Positions 12,001-21,739 are shown, numbered from the stretch's first letter. The stretch: 64,000 bases of DNA from Kalmanozyma brasiliensis GHG001 (GCF_000497045.1 NW_015961988.1:496001-560000); one strand, 5' to 3'. Notes: a model not told the origin generated them from the sequence alone. Program-made: numbers and translations.

Positions 12001-12264
12001 ACGGTCCTCCAGCGCCCCGGCGAGGTTGTGCGCCAGCGAGGCGATCTGCGAGTAGGTAAGGGTGTGGCAGCCCCACGATCCCGAGCTGAGATGGGTGAAG
12101 CCTACCGCGAGGACATCCGGCATGTGGCGCGCGCGAGCGTCGAGCATGGCGTTGACCGACTCATGCTGTGCTGGTTCCGGCGCCGGCGGTGGGGGCAGCG
12201 AGAGGGCTTGCGAGATCGTCAGGGTCAGATAGGGCGGGTTGTCGGGCGATATTGATTCCGCCAT
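9052..12264 (-). CDS. NRPS-like adenylate-forming reductase (A-T-R)
   Basis: Predicted to adenylate a carboxylic acid, load it on a phosphopantetheine arm and release it as aldehyde or alcohol with NADPH. It is 1070 residues. The adenylation domain has an ATP-binding loop TSGSSGLPKP near residue 205. The carrier domain has the phosphopantetheine serine in GVDSIQS near 615. The C-terminal thioester-reductase (NAD-binding 4, Rossmann) domain begins at GVTGGLGAQ near 709 and has a YxxxK pair (YARSK) near 873. There is no condensation domain, so it makes no peptide bond. The architecture resembles fungal Lys2-type aminoadipate reductase and aryl-acid reductases but lacks the longer Lys2 N-terminus. 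The substrate cannot be read from the sequence. No other biosynthetic genes adjoin it. Confidence 0.9.
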   Translation of the reverse strand: MAESISPDNPPYLTLTISQALSLPPPPAPEPAQHESVNAMLDARARHMPDVLAVGFTHLSSGSWGCHTLTYSQIASLAHNLAGALEDRLPSRQANGKSPNGTPLVAVLSSSGLELFAHIVALWRLGYGVLCIAPGSTAESIANLLRLTETDTILAHASQASAAQSAIDALDAGGRVCEMLPDIQAFIDRKVDPKSGSATGEDVLVTMHTSGSSGLPKPIYQLHRFWTASMVTAPGSSLSAFTTTPLFHGGMSDLLRSIQAGSSIFFHPTADPGALSAAAICSAIAACPKPVSYFLSVPYILDLLFNDRSAQAREMLSGMELVSTGGAPLPQPLGDAMVHAGIKLVSRLGSSECGFLMSSWRSFHDLEWNFLRIPDELGRSMIRFEPFEGALFELVVAKDWPTKLVSNREDGAYATSDLYTKHPELENTWKYDSRADDTIVLVSGKKASAPIAERRLKESSLVTEAIAFGANRAIIGALVFVTPDAAPGAWNDEIKVKLLQMLQPVLKEINDASPPHAQLATEMVCLLPPSEAANIPRASKGTLQRGRAYQHYADLIDSVYLDFEEGRSLRLHSSSTAKEELSGEELVQWLQHTVASINGRSVAPDTDLFVAGVDSIQSARIRAAVHQNVELGGKLLDRNAVYEFPTLRLLAQHIEDVRSGSGGVNGVEERQEREVRLMRELVEKYSSSPPDLDVERKAGAGNGKGTLFLLTGVTGGLGAQVLAQVTATLEPEDTIACLIRASSPKHARMRLLDALSSRHLDAAHSAVSAESSQVLVLAADLSLPSCGLPPLTLSYARVLTIHAAWSVNFVASLSSFEAENIAGLSHLIALHQSLAGENGCFTFASSVASVLACPPGSVLHEKASTDPSDAVPMGYARSKWVAEQVVSRRFPEGGSRIVRIGQLCADTQKGVWNESEAWPLLIAISCRLGVFPRLQERLDWISTDVAAKSLLDISSAQKDGVFHVAQPTTGSDPAPSWEELHEWLQASELNLSLISPQEWLDRVAESDADHRGLLSLWQKNFTSPPTDPTKFDCNKALDASANFRTWQKTGVTQQLIQKTVARWKEIGFLS

Positions 12265-12801
12265 CGTAGTCGCAGTTCTCTCAAGGAGGTGGTGGATGTT
12301 TCAAGGAGAAGCAGCTCTCAACCGTTCATTTGAGAAGATCTGCCATGTCAAGAGAGCCAGCCATGTTGGACCCTGAGCAAGGGTTTGCTCAGCAGCTGCA
12401 GCTGGGAGGATCGCGCTTGCAGCATGCATAAACTGACAAGCAGGTGGAGGATCATCCTTCCAAAAATCGCCGTGCACGGCCCGTAGAAGATCAATTCTTC
12501 ACGAAGATGTCTCGATCTGACACTTTGAAGCTCAGCAATGGCCTTTCGACAGGATGATGATGACAACACTCGCCCTTGAAGCTGCATCTCGACCAACGAA
12601 CGCCAGGTTGTGCATGCTACGTGTTGCAGTAGTGCGGGGAAGTATTTACAGGATGGAGGAGGGAGCTGAGCTGCCTCGGGGTGGGGGATGACCGAAGCGG
12701 AGAAACGAGTCTGACAGCAGCCAGGACAAGTAGCCGCGCTTGAGCGCAGAAGCCTGGATTGAGGCTTGGTCATGGTGGGAGATGCTAGCATTGGGAATGC
12801 T
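12265..12801. other. Spacer between NRPS-like gene and TRAP-alpha-like gene
   Basis: Both flanking genes run on the minus strand, so this holds the 3' end of the TRAP-alpha-like transcript and the promoter of the reductase gene. An open frame runs through it to 12348, but it only results from reading through the second intron of the TRAP-alpha-like gene. No separate gene is seen. Confidence 0.55.
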
Positions 12802-13747
12802 TTACTTGCGGCCCTTGCCTCGCTTCTTGGGCGACGAAGGCTCGTCGTCACCGCTGCTGAGGGCGCCGGCCGACTTGCCCTTGCTTTTGCGTGCTCGGAG
12901 GTGGTGCTCGGGCTGAGTGGTGCAACGGAACGGTCGGAAAGTGGGAGAACAGAGAGGTCAGTATCTGCGCATGTCAAAACAGTTCCATGACCCATGTACC
13001 AGTGTGTGGCAATACTTACGATCCACTCATCCTGCACGCCAGTCTGCTTTTCAACAACGGGCTTCTCGAACTTCTTGGGACCACCAGTAGCCGAAGTCTC
13101 CTCCTTGACAATGTAGGTGGCGTAGACGAAGTAGCCCGCACCAGCGAGAGCAGCGAGACCGATGATGTAGACCGAGATGAGCTGGAGGTCGAACCAGCTC
13201 TTAGCAGGCTCAATGACCTTGACGGTGCCGCGGTAGGCGTGGATGCGGTGCTTCTTACCGGTCTGCTCGTCGTTGACCAGCAGGCTGAACTCGACGGGAA
13301 GATCCTGAGGCTTGAATTCGGGGACAAAGTCGAAGGGGATTTGAACGGGACGACCGCCGACGGAGCGGAGGGGACGCGACTTGAAGGTGGTGGTGGTCAT
13401 GTTGCGAAGCACGCGGCCCTTCTGGCCATCTTCCTTCTTGGGGTTGAGGAAGGCGCCCGTGACGGACTGGAGCGTCAGCAGACGGTCCTCCTTAGGAGGG
13501 TTGGTGATCGAGAAGACGACGGTATTGGCCTGACCATTCTTGACGACTGCGCGATACAGATTCATAGAAAGGATCAGCAAGGGCGCTCGATCATAGCAGG
13601 ACATCGAGAGCGAAACCTACTAGAGAACGGGTTGTTGGGGAAAGTGGTGACGATGCCGAGCTCCGGAGTGTCATGCGCCTGTGCCGCAACGAGGGCAGCG
13701 GGAACCAGGGCGAGCAGAGCCGTAGCAGCCAAAGAGAAGAACCGCAT
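12802..13747 (-). CDS. Translocon-associated protein alpha-like (TRAP-alpha/Irc22 type), two introns
   Basis: ER membrane protein related to the TRAP-alpha/SSR1 subunit of the Sec61-associated complex. Exons are 13747-13621, 13546-13020 and 12912-12802. Intron 13620-13547 (GTAGGT to GCGCAG) interrupts a codon in phase 1. Intron 13019-12913 (GTAAGT to ACTCAG) is in phase 0. The spliced product is 254 residues: a cleavable signal peptide (about 1-23), a lumenal beta-rich domain with NPFSIVKNGQ at the first junction, one membrane span (about 164-187), and a short basic cytosolic tail ending KKRGKGRK. Both junctions restore family-like sequence, so the long unspliced frame reaching 12348 is an artefact. 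The orthology to yeast Irc22 is by domain and layout. Confidence 0.88.
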
Positions 13748-14206
13748 ATCTGTGGGAGCGGCAGAGTGCAGAGGAAAGAGTGCGGCAAGATGGTGCGTGT
13801 CAGCAAGCGATTCTTTCAGAAGGTAGTGCCAACTGACCGCAAAGGCGATCAATTTCACGCAGCAAGTGGCTTGTACATACTATCAAAGACCGAAGAACCG
13901 AACGGAGATAGAGTGCAGAGATAAACCGGAGGAAAGTGATGGTGGATGAGCAACAAGAAGTGTCGTCAAGGATGTGCAAGACGAGTTGTTGGCCGGTGTC
14001 TGTTTCCCCAGGTCCAACCGGCTGCAGATCTTCCTAATTGGGCGGTGTGTGAACCGTGCTCTCTCTCTGTGTCTACAGAAGCGAAAAGAATTAGAGCTGG
14101 AGAAGGCAGCGCTAGTGTGGCTCTGATTGGACGCGTCCCAAGTTCGAGACAGGCAGCACCTTCTACCAACGTTGATGACAAGCTTCCTGAATCAGCGCCT
14201 TCGCTT

Positions 14207-14518
14207 TCAGGGTTCCAGACGCAGCAGATGAGGTCCGTCTTCATGCCACAGGCACGAGGTAGTGATCTTGCGGAAAGACGGCTCAGTCAAGGTGTTGGAT
14301 TCTATGGAGCTACAATCGGCGATCGAGGTAATCCCGATCTGATAGCTGTCTACGGTCATCTGCGGCGTAAATTGGCCTGAGCGAGCTTGATTGGCACCGA
14401 TCCAGCCGTTCAAGCCGCTTTTTCGGTTGAAAGGCGCGCCGCCCTTCTCCACAACCGGCTTCTGTGTTTCAACATCGAGAGTGAGCGAAGACCTGCCCCG
14501 CACGGCCTTGATTGACAT
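14207..14518 (-). CDS. Doubtful short ORF, possible first exon of a small protein
   Basis: A 103-codon minus-strand frame with an ATG. The first 45 or so residues look protein-like, with a basic start followed by a Gly/Asn/Trp-containing segment (GGAPFNRKSGLNGW) that vaguely recalls small fungal stress or ATPase-stabilising proteins. The rest does not look conserved, so if real the gene is probably spliced after about 14390. No family was identified. It may equally be chance. Confidence 0.25.
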   Translation of the reverse strand: MSIKAVRGRSSLTLDVETQKPVVEKGGAPFNRKSGLNGWIGANQARSGQFTPQMTVDSYQIGITSIADCSSIESNTLTEPSFRKITTSCLWHEDGPHLLRLEP

Positions 14519-15792
14519 TGTGCATATCTTCGTCGCTCACCACCACCACCACCATCCTGTCACCATACTTTGTCTCGACTAGACACTCGATAGACACGAC
14601 TGAAAGCGTAAGCATGATTCCCCTTTGCAAATCGAGTCAGCAATCCAGCACGGATCAACTGACAATCTCGTTGAGATCACTCTACTTCTCCTCCTCTTCT
14701 CCTGCTCCTCGATTACACTCTCGATGCCCTCTGACTCGCGACGTACGAAAACTTCCCCTCGCATGATCACTTGACTTACATGCGTCTCGCCATCACCACA
14801 CGCTGGTTATTCACATGCCTCGGACGCCCGCTGGGACGATGGAACATGAACCGTCGGCCATCTTTATCCATCTATCCGCCGCTGCTCATGTCAACTCTTC
14901 CCGACTCGTACTACTGCGTCATGCATGCGACTGCTCATGGCCACCGGCACACTATGCACGGGGACCGCTCGGCTTCGTCGAATCTCTTCTCGCCGACTCT
15001 ACCTTCCACTCAACCTGCTCGAACTTTTCTCTGCTTGGCTATCCGCATGCCCATTTTGACGACTTCGCTCCCTACGACGCTTTCGTTGCCGTTGCGTTGT
15101 CTTCTGGACCTCTGGGTTGGATGGGCTGCGATGCGGAATGCTCGATGATTCCTGGGCTTTGCTGTTCAAATCGGCGATCCGATCGCTGATCCGACAATGG
15201 CGGCGCGCGCACATCGCCCCGACGCTGGAATTCTGCCGCCTGGGTCGCCGGCCGTGTCTGCTTGCGCCATCACTTTCCCCGACGGCGACGCTCGCTTGCT
15301 GTTTTGACACCGCTTGCCGACCCTGTTTCGCGCCGACATTTCTCCACTCGCTTCGTGCTACTCTTGACTCATCTTGTGGCCATGTCTGACGTCTTCTACC
15401 TCACCCTCGCGGTCCGATCTGGCTATGGCTCTGGCTGCACTCGGTCTCACCGCAACCAACACGGCCAATTACGCCGCGACTGACTGGGATTTTTGGCTAA
15501 AATTCCCATTTCGGATGTGCTCGGTCGATGGGCCGTCAAATTGGCTGTGGCTTTGGCTGGCTGGCTGGCCTTGGCTGCATTGCGCCTTTTGTTGTTTGAC
15601 GCTCCGCCCATTTGCGTCTGTTGGTCTCTCTCCCCGCACATTGCTGCTTCCCATTGGCCTGACTTGACTCGATTCCTTCCCCTTTGCTGTCAAACCCTCG
15701 CTTCTTCTCGACCTCTGCTTCTGTCGACTTCGCTCCGCCTCGCCTGCTGTTGTTCTACTCATCCATTGCTCCTTGCCCATCATCTTCGACGC

Positions 15793-15822
15793 CACCACCA
15801 CCACCACCACCACCACCACCAT
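15793..15822 (+). repeat. (CAC)n trinucleotide tract
   Basis: About ten perfect CAC units in the 5' leader, 36 to 65 bases before the first in-frame ATG of the aminotransferase gene. It is too close to be a core promoter element and is likely untranslated. Confidence 0.85.
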
Positions 15823-15857
15823 CCGACAATCCTTTCGACCGCTTCTGCTTCGTGACG

Positions 15858-17219
15858 ATGTCCGTCCGCCGCCAATCCCTCTCTGGTCCCATGGCCGTCG
15901 ATCATATCGACCGCGTCGACTCACGGCAACCTTCCACCTCCTCAACGGCCTCCACTTCACGCGACGCAACCACAGCGGCACGTCATCGGATCCAGCAAGT
16001 TACCCACCACATCTCCAACAAGCTCCCTTCCACACTACGAGGTACCATGTCCACACAAGAATTCAAACAGGCTCCGCACAAGCTGCTCGTCATTCCAGGA
16101 CCCATCGAGGTCGCTGATGATGTGCTCTTGGCCAATGCTCACCCTGCCATGTCGCACGTCTCGCCCGAGTTCATCCCCGTCTTTGGCGACTGCATTCGCA
16201 TGCTCCGCGAGGTGCTCTTTGCGCCCAACTCGCAGCCCGTCTTGACCGCCGGCTCCGGTACGCTCGGATGGGACCACGTCGCCGCCAACGTCGTCCAGCC
16301 CGGCGAGGACGTGCTCGTGCTCAACTCGGGCTACTTCGGTGACAGCTTCGCCGACTGCTTCGAGACCTACGGCGCCAAGGTCGACCAAATCAAGGCGCCC
16401 ATCGGCTCCAAGCCCTCGCTTTCCGAGGTTGAGGAGGCGCTCAACAAGAAGAAGTACAAGGTCGTCACCTTCACCCACGTCGACACCTCCACCGGCGTTC
16501 TCAGCGATGCCAAGGGTCTCGGTGAGCTCGTCAAGCGTGTCAGCCCCGAGTCCATCTTGGTGCTCGACGGTGTCTGCAGTGTCGGCAGTGAGGAGATCCG
16601 CATGGAGGAGTGGGGCATCGACATTGTGCTCACCGCTACGCAGAAGGGTCTCGGCTGCCCTCCTGGTCTCATGGTGCTCGCTGCCAGCAAGAAGGCCATC
16701 GCCGCTTTCGAGAAGCGAACCGTGCCTCCCAACAGCTACTTTGCTTCGTGGTCCAGGTGGCTGCCCGTCATGAAGGCATATGAGGCCGGCACCGGCGCTT
16801 ACTTTGCCACGCCTCCCACCAACCTCATCTACGCGCTCCACGCCAGCTTGACCACCATCACCAAGGGCTCGCCTTCCATCGAGGACCGATTCAAGCAGCA
16901 CGTCGCCGCTTCCGACCGCGTCAAGGACTTTATCGAGGGGCTTGGACTCAAGCAACTCGTCGCTGATGGCAAGAAGGATGGCGCGCACGGCATGACGGCG
17001 GTCCGCTACCCTCAGGGCCTGAAGGCGACCGACCTGCTGCCCAAGCTGGTGGCTAAGAACATTGTCGTGGCTGCCGGTCTGCACAAGCAGGTCAAGGACG
17101 AGTACTTCCGCATCGGCCACATGGGCGTTACCGTCATCAACGACAAGGAGCGAGGTGACATTGACCACTTGCTCACGAGCATCAAGGAGTCGCTCGCCGA
17201 GGCTGGCTACAAGCCCTAG
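15858..17219 (+). CDS. AGX1: Alanine-glyoxylate / serine-pyruvate aminotransferase (class V)
   Basis: PLP enzyme that converts glyoxylate plus alanine to glycine plus pyruvate. From the ATG at 15858 the product is 453 residues. From the ATG at 16047, where family similarity begins (MSTQEFKQAPHKLLVIPGP), it is 390 residues, the usual length. The PLP lysine is in TATQKGLG (Lys 200 of the short form, 263 of the long form), and the substrate loop SGYFGDSF and a C-terminal region with FRIGHMG are present. The extra 63 residues are rich in Ser, Thr and Arg and could be an organelle leader. No peroxisomal SKL-type C-terminus is seen (ends GYKP). No intron. Upstream frame extension to 15684 has no ATG and is leader. 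Function is secure; the start is not. Confidence 0.93.
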   Translation: MSVRRQSLSGPMAVDHIDRVDSRQPSTSSTASTSRDATTAARHRIQQVTHHISNKLPSTLRGTMSTQEFKQAPHKLLVIPGPIEVADDVLLANAHPAMSHVSPEFIPVFGDCIRMLREVLFAPNSQPVLTAGSGTLGWDHVAANVVQPGEDVLVLNSGYFGDSFADCFETYGAKVDQIKAPIGSKPSLSEVEEALNKKKYKVVTFTHVDTSTGVLSDAKGLGELVKRVSPESILVLDGVCSVGSEEIRMEEWGIDIVLTATQKGLGCPPGLMVLAASKKAIAAFEKRTVPPNSYFASWSRWLPVMKAYEAGTGAYFATPPTNLIYALHASLTTITKGSPSIEDRFKQHVAASDRVKDFIEGLGLKQLVADGKKDGAHGMTAVRYPQGLKATDLLPKLVAKNIVVAAGLHKQVKDEYFRIGHMGVTVINDKERGDIDHLLTSIKESLAEAGYKP

Positions 17220-17321
17220 ATGTGCTTTTGAACGCTAATTTGCAATTGACATTCACATCTTGTCTCCCATAACTGACATTTGCTGTGCATTGGAAGCGAT
17301 TCTTGTTTCGATCGTTTGAGC

Positions 17322-18217
17322 TTAGCTGATCAACTGTGCCAGCTCCAAGAGGTCGGCCACGACGATGTCGACGTAATCTGGCTTGCCGTCTGCCGGCAAG
17401 CTGTCTTCTGTCGGCCTTGATGAGACGAAGACGGTGGTCATGCCGCACGCTTTGGCCGCCTCGAGGTCGTACAGCTGCGAAGCAAAAAGAGTCTGCGTCA
17501 GTCTCATCTTCCAATCTCTATATTTCCATCTGAGCAACTTACGTGCGCGGCGACCATGCAAGCGCGGCCCCCATCTACGTCCGGCTGAATCTCAAACAGC
17601 TGCATGGCCTTCCTGTACATCTGGGGATCCGGCTTGAAGCTGCCCAGCATGTCTGCTGTGCACAGAAAATCCCAGGGCAGCTTCCCATTCCTCGCCATGT
17701 CCACCATCAGGTTGAGATTGCCATTTGTCAGGGTACCGATCTTGAATCTCTGCTTCAACTCGTTGAGGCCTTGGACGGAGTCGGGCCAGGGATCGAGCAG
17801 GTGCCAGGTGAAGTTGAGTCTCTCCCTCACCTCCTGTCCCCACGCTTCATCGAGCGCCTTTGACACTTCTTCCACCGGGAGCTCGCCGATCGTACCGGTC
17901 GGGTCTGGAAGGGGAAGTGCAGAGACGAGCTTGTTCAGCGCAGTCATGTGCATCTGATCGACCGTGATCCTGTCGGGATTGCCGGAGGAGGCAAGCCGCG
18001 CAGTCTCCAGCTTGTACTGCTCCCGCCATTTGATGGTGAAGCGTTGCCAGTCGTAGTCGTGTCGGAGAGCTTTGAGGACCGGGTCAGGAAGGGAAGTGTA
18101 GGCAATTTCGTGACGAAGGGCGCGAGTGACCGTCTCGACATAGTCGACGACCGTACCAAAGACGTCAAAGTAGAGCACTTCGACCTTGGCCAGCTTGGCT
18201 TTGGCGTCGACTGACAT
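17322..18217 (-). CDS. HAD-superfamily type II haloacid dehalogenase-like hydrolase, one intron
   Basis: Small hydrolase of the L-2-haloacid dehalogenase class. Exon 18217-17543 and exon 17474-17322 are separated by a 68-nt intron (GTAAGT to TTCGCAG) in phase 0. Joining them gives 275 residues and restores the conserved HAD motif 4 run CMVAAH-LYDLEAAK across the junction. The nucleophile is Asp18 in YFDVFGT. Motif 2 (TLTNGN) and the Lys of motif 3 (FKPDP) are present. There is no signal peptide, so it is likely cytosolic. Fungal members are often annotated as haloacid dehalogenases without a proven physiological substrate. It lies head-to-head with the RING protein gene. Confidence 0.92.
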
Positions 18218-19021
18218 TGTGATGGGGGTGACGGAGGACGCACGGGATGCTGGTGGCTGGAAGGGAAGCGTCGTTGCTGCTGGTCGTTGGGGTTGCCGGA
18301 GAAAGGTGCGCCAGGGTCCAGATCGAGTGCGGGGTGAGCGCTTTTAGCAGCAAGCACGACAGGAGTCACGCAAGATGTCGTTCCTCTTCCTCAGCCGAGG
18401 TATTGCTCGAGCTCGTGCTCATGTGTACACTTCACTGCTCAGACACGGAAGCACTTGACCGTTATTGGCGTCTCCTATGTCTGCGCTTCGAAGGCATCCT
18501 GATCGATGTAGGACAAGAGAACGGCTCCGGCAACGTTTCTAGGCCGAAAAGCGCTCCAGCCTCCACACGGCTGCAGGCGCGTTTTGGCTGGCTGAGCGTA
18601 AGATTCGCACGCCGACTTCCGCTTTTCTGGCTCTGCATGCAGATACAGGCTCAGCAGTGGCGGATTTTTGAGTTGCGTCGCCTGCACGTGTGCGAGAATT
18701 GACTCACCTCGATAGCGTATGCACGCAGCTCTATCGCTTCGCCATCATCATCATCACAACAACAACACCGCATCGACGTCGAATTCCAGGAAGCGTCAAG
18801 CATCGTCAAGGACAGCGTTCTGATCACTGCACCATCTGCCCGTCACGTCGCTTGAGACATCCGGAGACGAGATCGACTTCAAACGCGTCGAGTATCACGA
18901 GGCGTATCCATCTCGCCCTGTCTAGATCAGACAGCGCTCGACGGGAGCTTACACGGGCAGGTCATTCACGATCGTTCCTGTCGCTCATAAACACAATTCG
19001 TTCGACTCGCTCTCCACCTCC
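18218..19021. other. Divergent promoter region
   Basis: This 0.8-kb spacer lies between the HAD-like gene (minus) and the RING-finger gene (plus), and probably contains both promoters and leaders. A short CATCATCATCA run and CT-rich stretches occur near 18740-18850. No coding sequence was recognised. Confidence 0.5.
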
Positions 19022-21739
19022 ATGAGCACTTTGCGACCCACGAACAAGTCCATGTCCACCGATGGGAGCGTAAAGCCACTACACTTCGATTCCGCCGACC
19101 CCGGCCCAAAGCGACGCAATGCCGGGCGCACCAACTCGCATCAGAACAGAAATGATGCTGCAGTCCTTCAGCAACCCAAACGCGGTGGACAGAGCATGAA
19201 CCATCTGCTATCGTTCACCCTGCCACCGCGAAGTAGACCTCCTCTGGCCGGACCAGCACGAAGATCGCGTCGAGGTGCCAGCTACACGCCTTTCAACAAG
19301 GAGCGATACGTGAATGCGCAGTATCGCTTCCTTGTAAAGCCGACAGGCGACTACACCGCCTACTTTGCCGATCCCGACATCTATCTCAACTGGGCTGACA
19401 TTCTGCAAGTCGTCATCCCAACCTCGTCCGCGCTTGCTGGGGTTGGCACCTCAGCACCTATCTCCGACCAACCGCGCGAGCCAGCACACGAAGGCGCCGC
19501 ATGTCCCATCTGCCTTTCCCCCCCTACAGCCCCTCGTATGACCAAATGCGGCCACGTCTTTTGCTACCCTTGCATTCTGCATTATCTCACGCTCAAGGAG
19601 GACGACAAGAGCAAACCAGGGCCACCAACCTTGCAGCCGTCCACGCAGAAATGGCGACGCTGCCCCATCTGCTGGGATGCCGTGTACGCGCGCGATCTCA
19701 AGGCGGTTCGCTGGTGGGATGCGCAGGCCGCTGCTCGTCAGCACGAAGCCAAGCTGCAAGAGCAGTACGACCTCGAACGCGTGCAACGCATCAGCGAGCT
19801 CGACGAGGATAGCCACGATGTCACAGAAAGCGCTCTTCGCGATGAGAATGCGCCGAGTCTCACGCATTCGCATCCCGACATGCTCGCATTGCGGCTGGTC
19901 GAGCGTCCCAATGTGACCACGCTAGCACTGCCGCAGTCGTCGACGTGGCCAGCATCCGAGCTCGACCACCCGCTCATAGCCGTGCACTCGGCTCCGTGGC
20001 ATTTTCAGCCGGACGTGATGGGGTTCGCCAAGTTCATGCTAGCCACACCGGAACTGCTCACCGAGTCACTCGAAAAAGATCTGCAAGAGCTGCTAGAGGA
20101 GATCGACGTGCTGAAGAGCTTCGGAACGGATGCGAGTGGGCTTCACTTCGTGGCATTGGCCCAGCAAAAGGTCAATGACCAAATGCAAAAGGTGCGAGAC
20201 GAGTTGGATCTGCCTATCGTCCGCAGCACCATCGGGCAGGCGCACAATGATCTAAAGGACCACAAAGCCGCGTTATCGGGTCAGCTGCAGCGCACGGATC
20301 TGAGTCGACGTCAGCGCAAGCGCATGGAACGGTCGCAGACGGACGAAGAGGAAGTGACGGCTGCCGTTGTCAGGATGGACGTCAGCTCGGCTCGTGACGG
20401 CACTCCAGAGGCTGCTTCAGGAGCCGAAGAGTTCCTGGCGTTCCGAGCGCAGTCGCAAGGTGGCATCATGGGTATCGCTTCCACCGATGGCGGCGCAACA
20501 CGACACAAAGACGATGCAGCACCCCAAAGCGTCGCAACGGATGCCACTCACAAAGCAGCTCAAAGCCGTCCGCCCAAAGCGCGCAAGAATGTCAACCCGC
20601 CGCAGCCCGAGTCGTCGTCTTACGTCTTCTTCCAGGCTGCTTCCGGGCAGAGCATCTTCCTGCACCCTCTCGACACGAAGATCCTCCTCTCGCACTATGG
20701 CGCGTACGCCAAGCTTCCACGCAACCTAGCGGTCAAAGTGGCCGGCGCCGACGAGGGAAGCATGAACGAGGAACTGCGCCGACGGTGCAAGTACCTCAAC
20801 CACATCCCCATGGCAGCCGACGTAGTCTTCATCGAGGTGGACTGGGAGGACATGAATCTGATCAGCAAGTCCACACTGCGACCGTACGAGCAGGCGCTAC
20901 GACAACGTCGCAACCGCCGCCGCGACAAGGAACGACGGGAAGATCGAGCCAAAACGCGGGCTGAGGAGGCGGAGCTCATCTCGAATCAAGGCGGTCCCGC
21001 GGCCGCAGCAGCGCATCGTCGACAGCAAGAGCAGCTCGCTGCGTTCACCAGCGAAGCCAACTTTCCTTCGGATGGGCTGTCACGGAGCTTCGAGCGTGGT
21101 GGCAGCGCTGGTGAAGGCGGGTTCGCATCAGGTTCGAGTCCGAGCTTCCGCGAATCGGCCATGTTTGGCGCTGAACGCAGCTTTCCAGTCCACCCCGGGG
21201 CTGCCGAGACGGAGGACTTCCCGGACTCCCTCCATGGCGCGCGCAGCGGATTGGACCACGCTGCAGTTTCGTCAGACGACCAGGCGGATCGTTCGGAACA
21301 GAACGGTGCGCGAAAGCCAGCCCAGGCATCAGCGCCAATGAAGAAGACGGTGTGGGGCACGCCCGCCTCCGCCTCAAGCTTCTCGAACGCCATCCAAGGC
21401 CGCGCCACGGACGCGCACGGTATCTGGGACGATCACATGGAGGATGCGTGGCATGAGCTGGAGGAGGACTACATTCTCGGATCAACTGGTTCGGGACGGA
21501 GGCCGACAGGGGCTGTGAGGGAGGGACGCGGGCTTAACAAGCAGATTCGACCGAGTGGCGTCAAGCCACCAGCTAACGTGGGCGCAAAGGAGAGCCTTCC
21601 GGCTGCCAAGAGCGAGACGCAGGCGGAAGCAGGAACGGCGGCGGAAACACCGGCGGCGGACAATGGGGGAGCCCGCTCGAAGCGCGTCAAGAAGAAGCTC
21701 ATTCTCACGGGTGGTGGTGGCGGTCGCGGATCCCGCTAG
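19022..21739 (+). CDS. MAG2: RING-finger E3 ligase, RNF10/Mag2 family
   Basis: A 905-residue protein. The N-terminal region carries the family segment with ASYTPFNKERYVNAQYRF and a conserved FADPDIYLNW (about 86-124). It is followed by a C3HC4 RING domain at 161-217: Cys161, Cys164, Cys176, His178, Cys181, Cys184, Cys214 and Cys217, with a long loop before the last pair. A further conserved block with QSIFLHPLDTKILLSHYGAY lies in the middle. The C-terminus has a basic/Glu helix, a VWGTPAS motif, and ends in Lys- and Gly-rich sequence. Mag2/RNF10 ubiquitinates small ribosomal subunit proteins during translation quality control, so a ribosome-linked E3 role is inferred. No intron. Confidence 0.88.
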   Translation: MSTLRPTNKSMSTDGSVKPLHFDSADPGPKRRNAGRTNSHQNRNDAAVLQQPKRGGQSMNHLLSFTLPPRSRPPLAGPARRSRRGASYTPFNKERYVNAQYRFLVKPTGDYTAYFADPDIYLNWADILQVVIPTSSALAGVGTSAPISDQPREPAHEGAACPICLSPPTAPRMTKCGHVFCYPCILHYLTLKEDDKSKPGPPTLQPSTQKWRRCPICWDAVYARDLKAVRWWDAQAAARQHEAKLQEQYDLERVQRISELDEDSHDVTESALRDENAPSLTHSHPDMLALRLVERPNVTTLALPQSSTWPASELDHPLIAVHSAPWHFQPDVMGFAKFMLATPELLTESLEKDLQELLEEIDVLKSFGTDASGLHFVALAQQKVNDQMQKVRDELDLPIVRSTIGQAHNDLKDHKAALSGQLQRTDLSRRQRKRMERSQTDEEEVTAAVVRMDVSSARDGTPEAASGAEEFLAFRAQSQGGIMGIASTDGGATRHKDDAAPQSVATDATHKAAQSRPPKARKNVNPPQPESSSYVFFQAASGQSIFLHPLDTKILLSHYGAYAKLPRNLAVKVAGADEGSMNEELRRRCKYLNHIPMAADVVFIEVDWEDMNLISKSTLRPYEQALRQRRNRRRDKERREDRAKTRAEEAELISNQGGPAAAAAHRRQQEQLAAFTSEANFPSDGLSRSFERGGSAGEGGFASGSSPSFRESAMFGAERSFPVHPGAAETEDFPDSLHGARSGLDHAAVSSDDQADRSEQNGARKPAQASAPMKKTVWGTPASASSFSNAIQGRATDAHGIWDDHMEDAWHELEEDYILGSTGSGRRPTGAVREGRGLNKQIRPSGVKPPANVGAKESLPAAKSETQAEAGTAAETPAADNGGARSKRVKKKLILTGGGGGRGSR

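Larger units (their letters stand above)
13748..15857. other. Intergenic region, mostly unassigned
   Basis: No well-supported gene. One short minus-strand frame (14518-14207) is listed separately as doubtful. The right half (about 14600-15850) is rich in CT and carries a (CAC)10 tract at 15793-15822 just before the aminotransferase start. It probably holds that gene's promoter and long 5' leader. Confidence 0.45.

Noticed and set aside
12348..13604. A 418-codon minus-strand frame read as one protein
   Set aside because: It reads through two clear introns. Splicing gives the TRAP-alpha-like protein with a signal peptide and a basic C-terminus ending at 12802.
16035..17168. A 377-codon minus-strand frame over the aminotransferase
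   Set aside because: Antisense shadow of the class V aminotransferase; translation is repetitive Val/Asp/Gly/Leu without family features.
21128..21145. A second B-box-like GGTTCGAGTCC in the RING-protein gene
   Set aside because: T-arm pairing fails at the third position and no A-box or acceptor stem was found; it is coding DNA.
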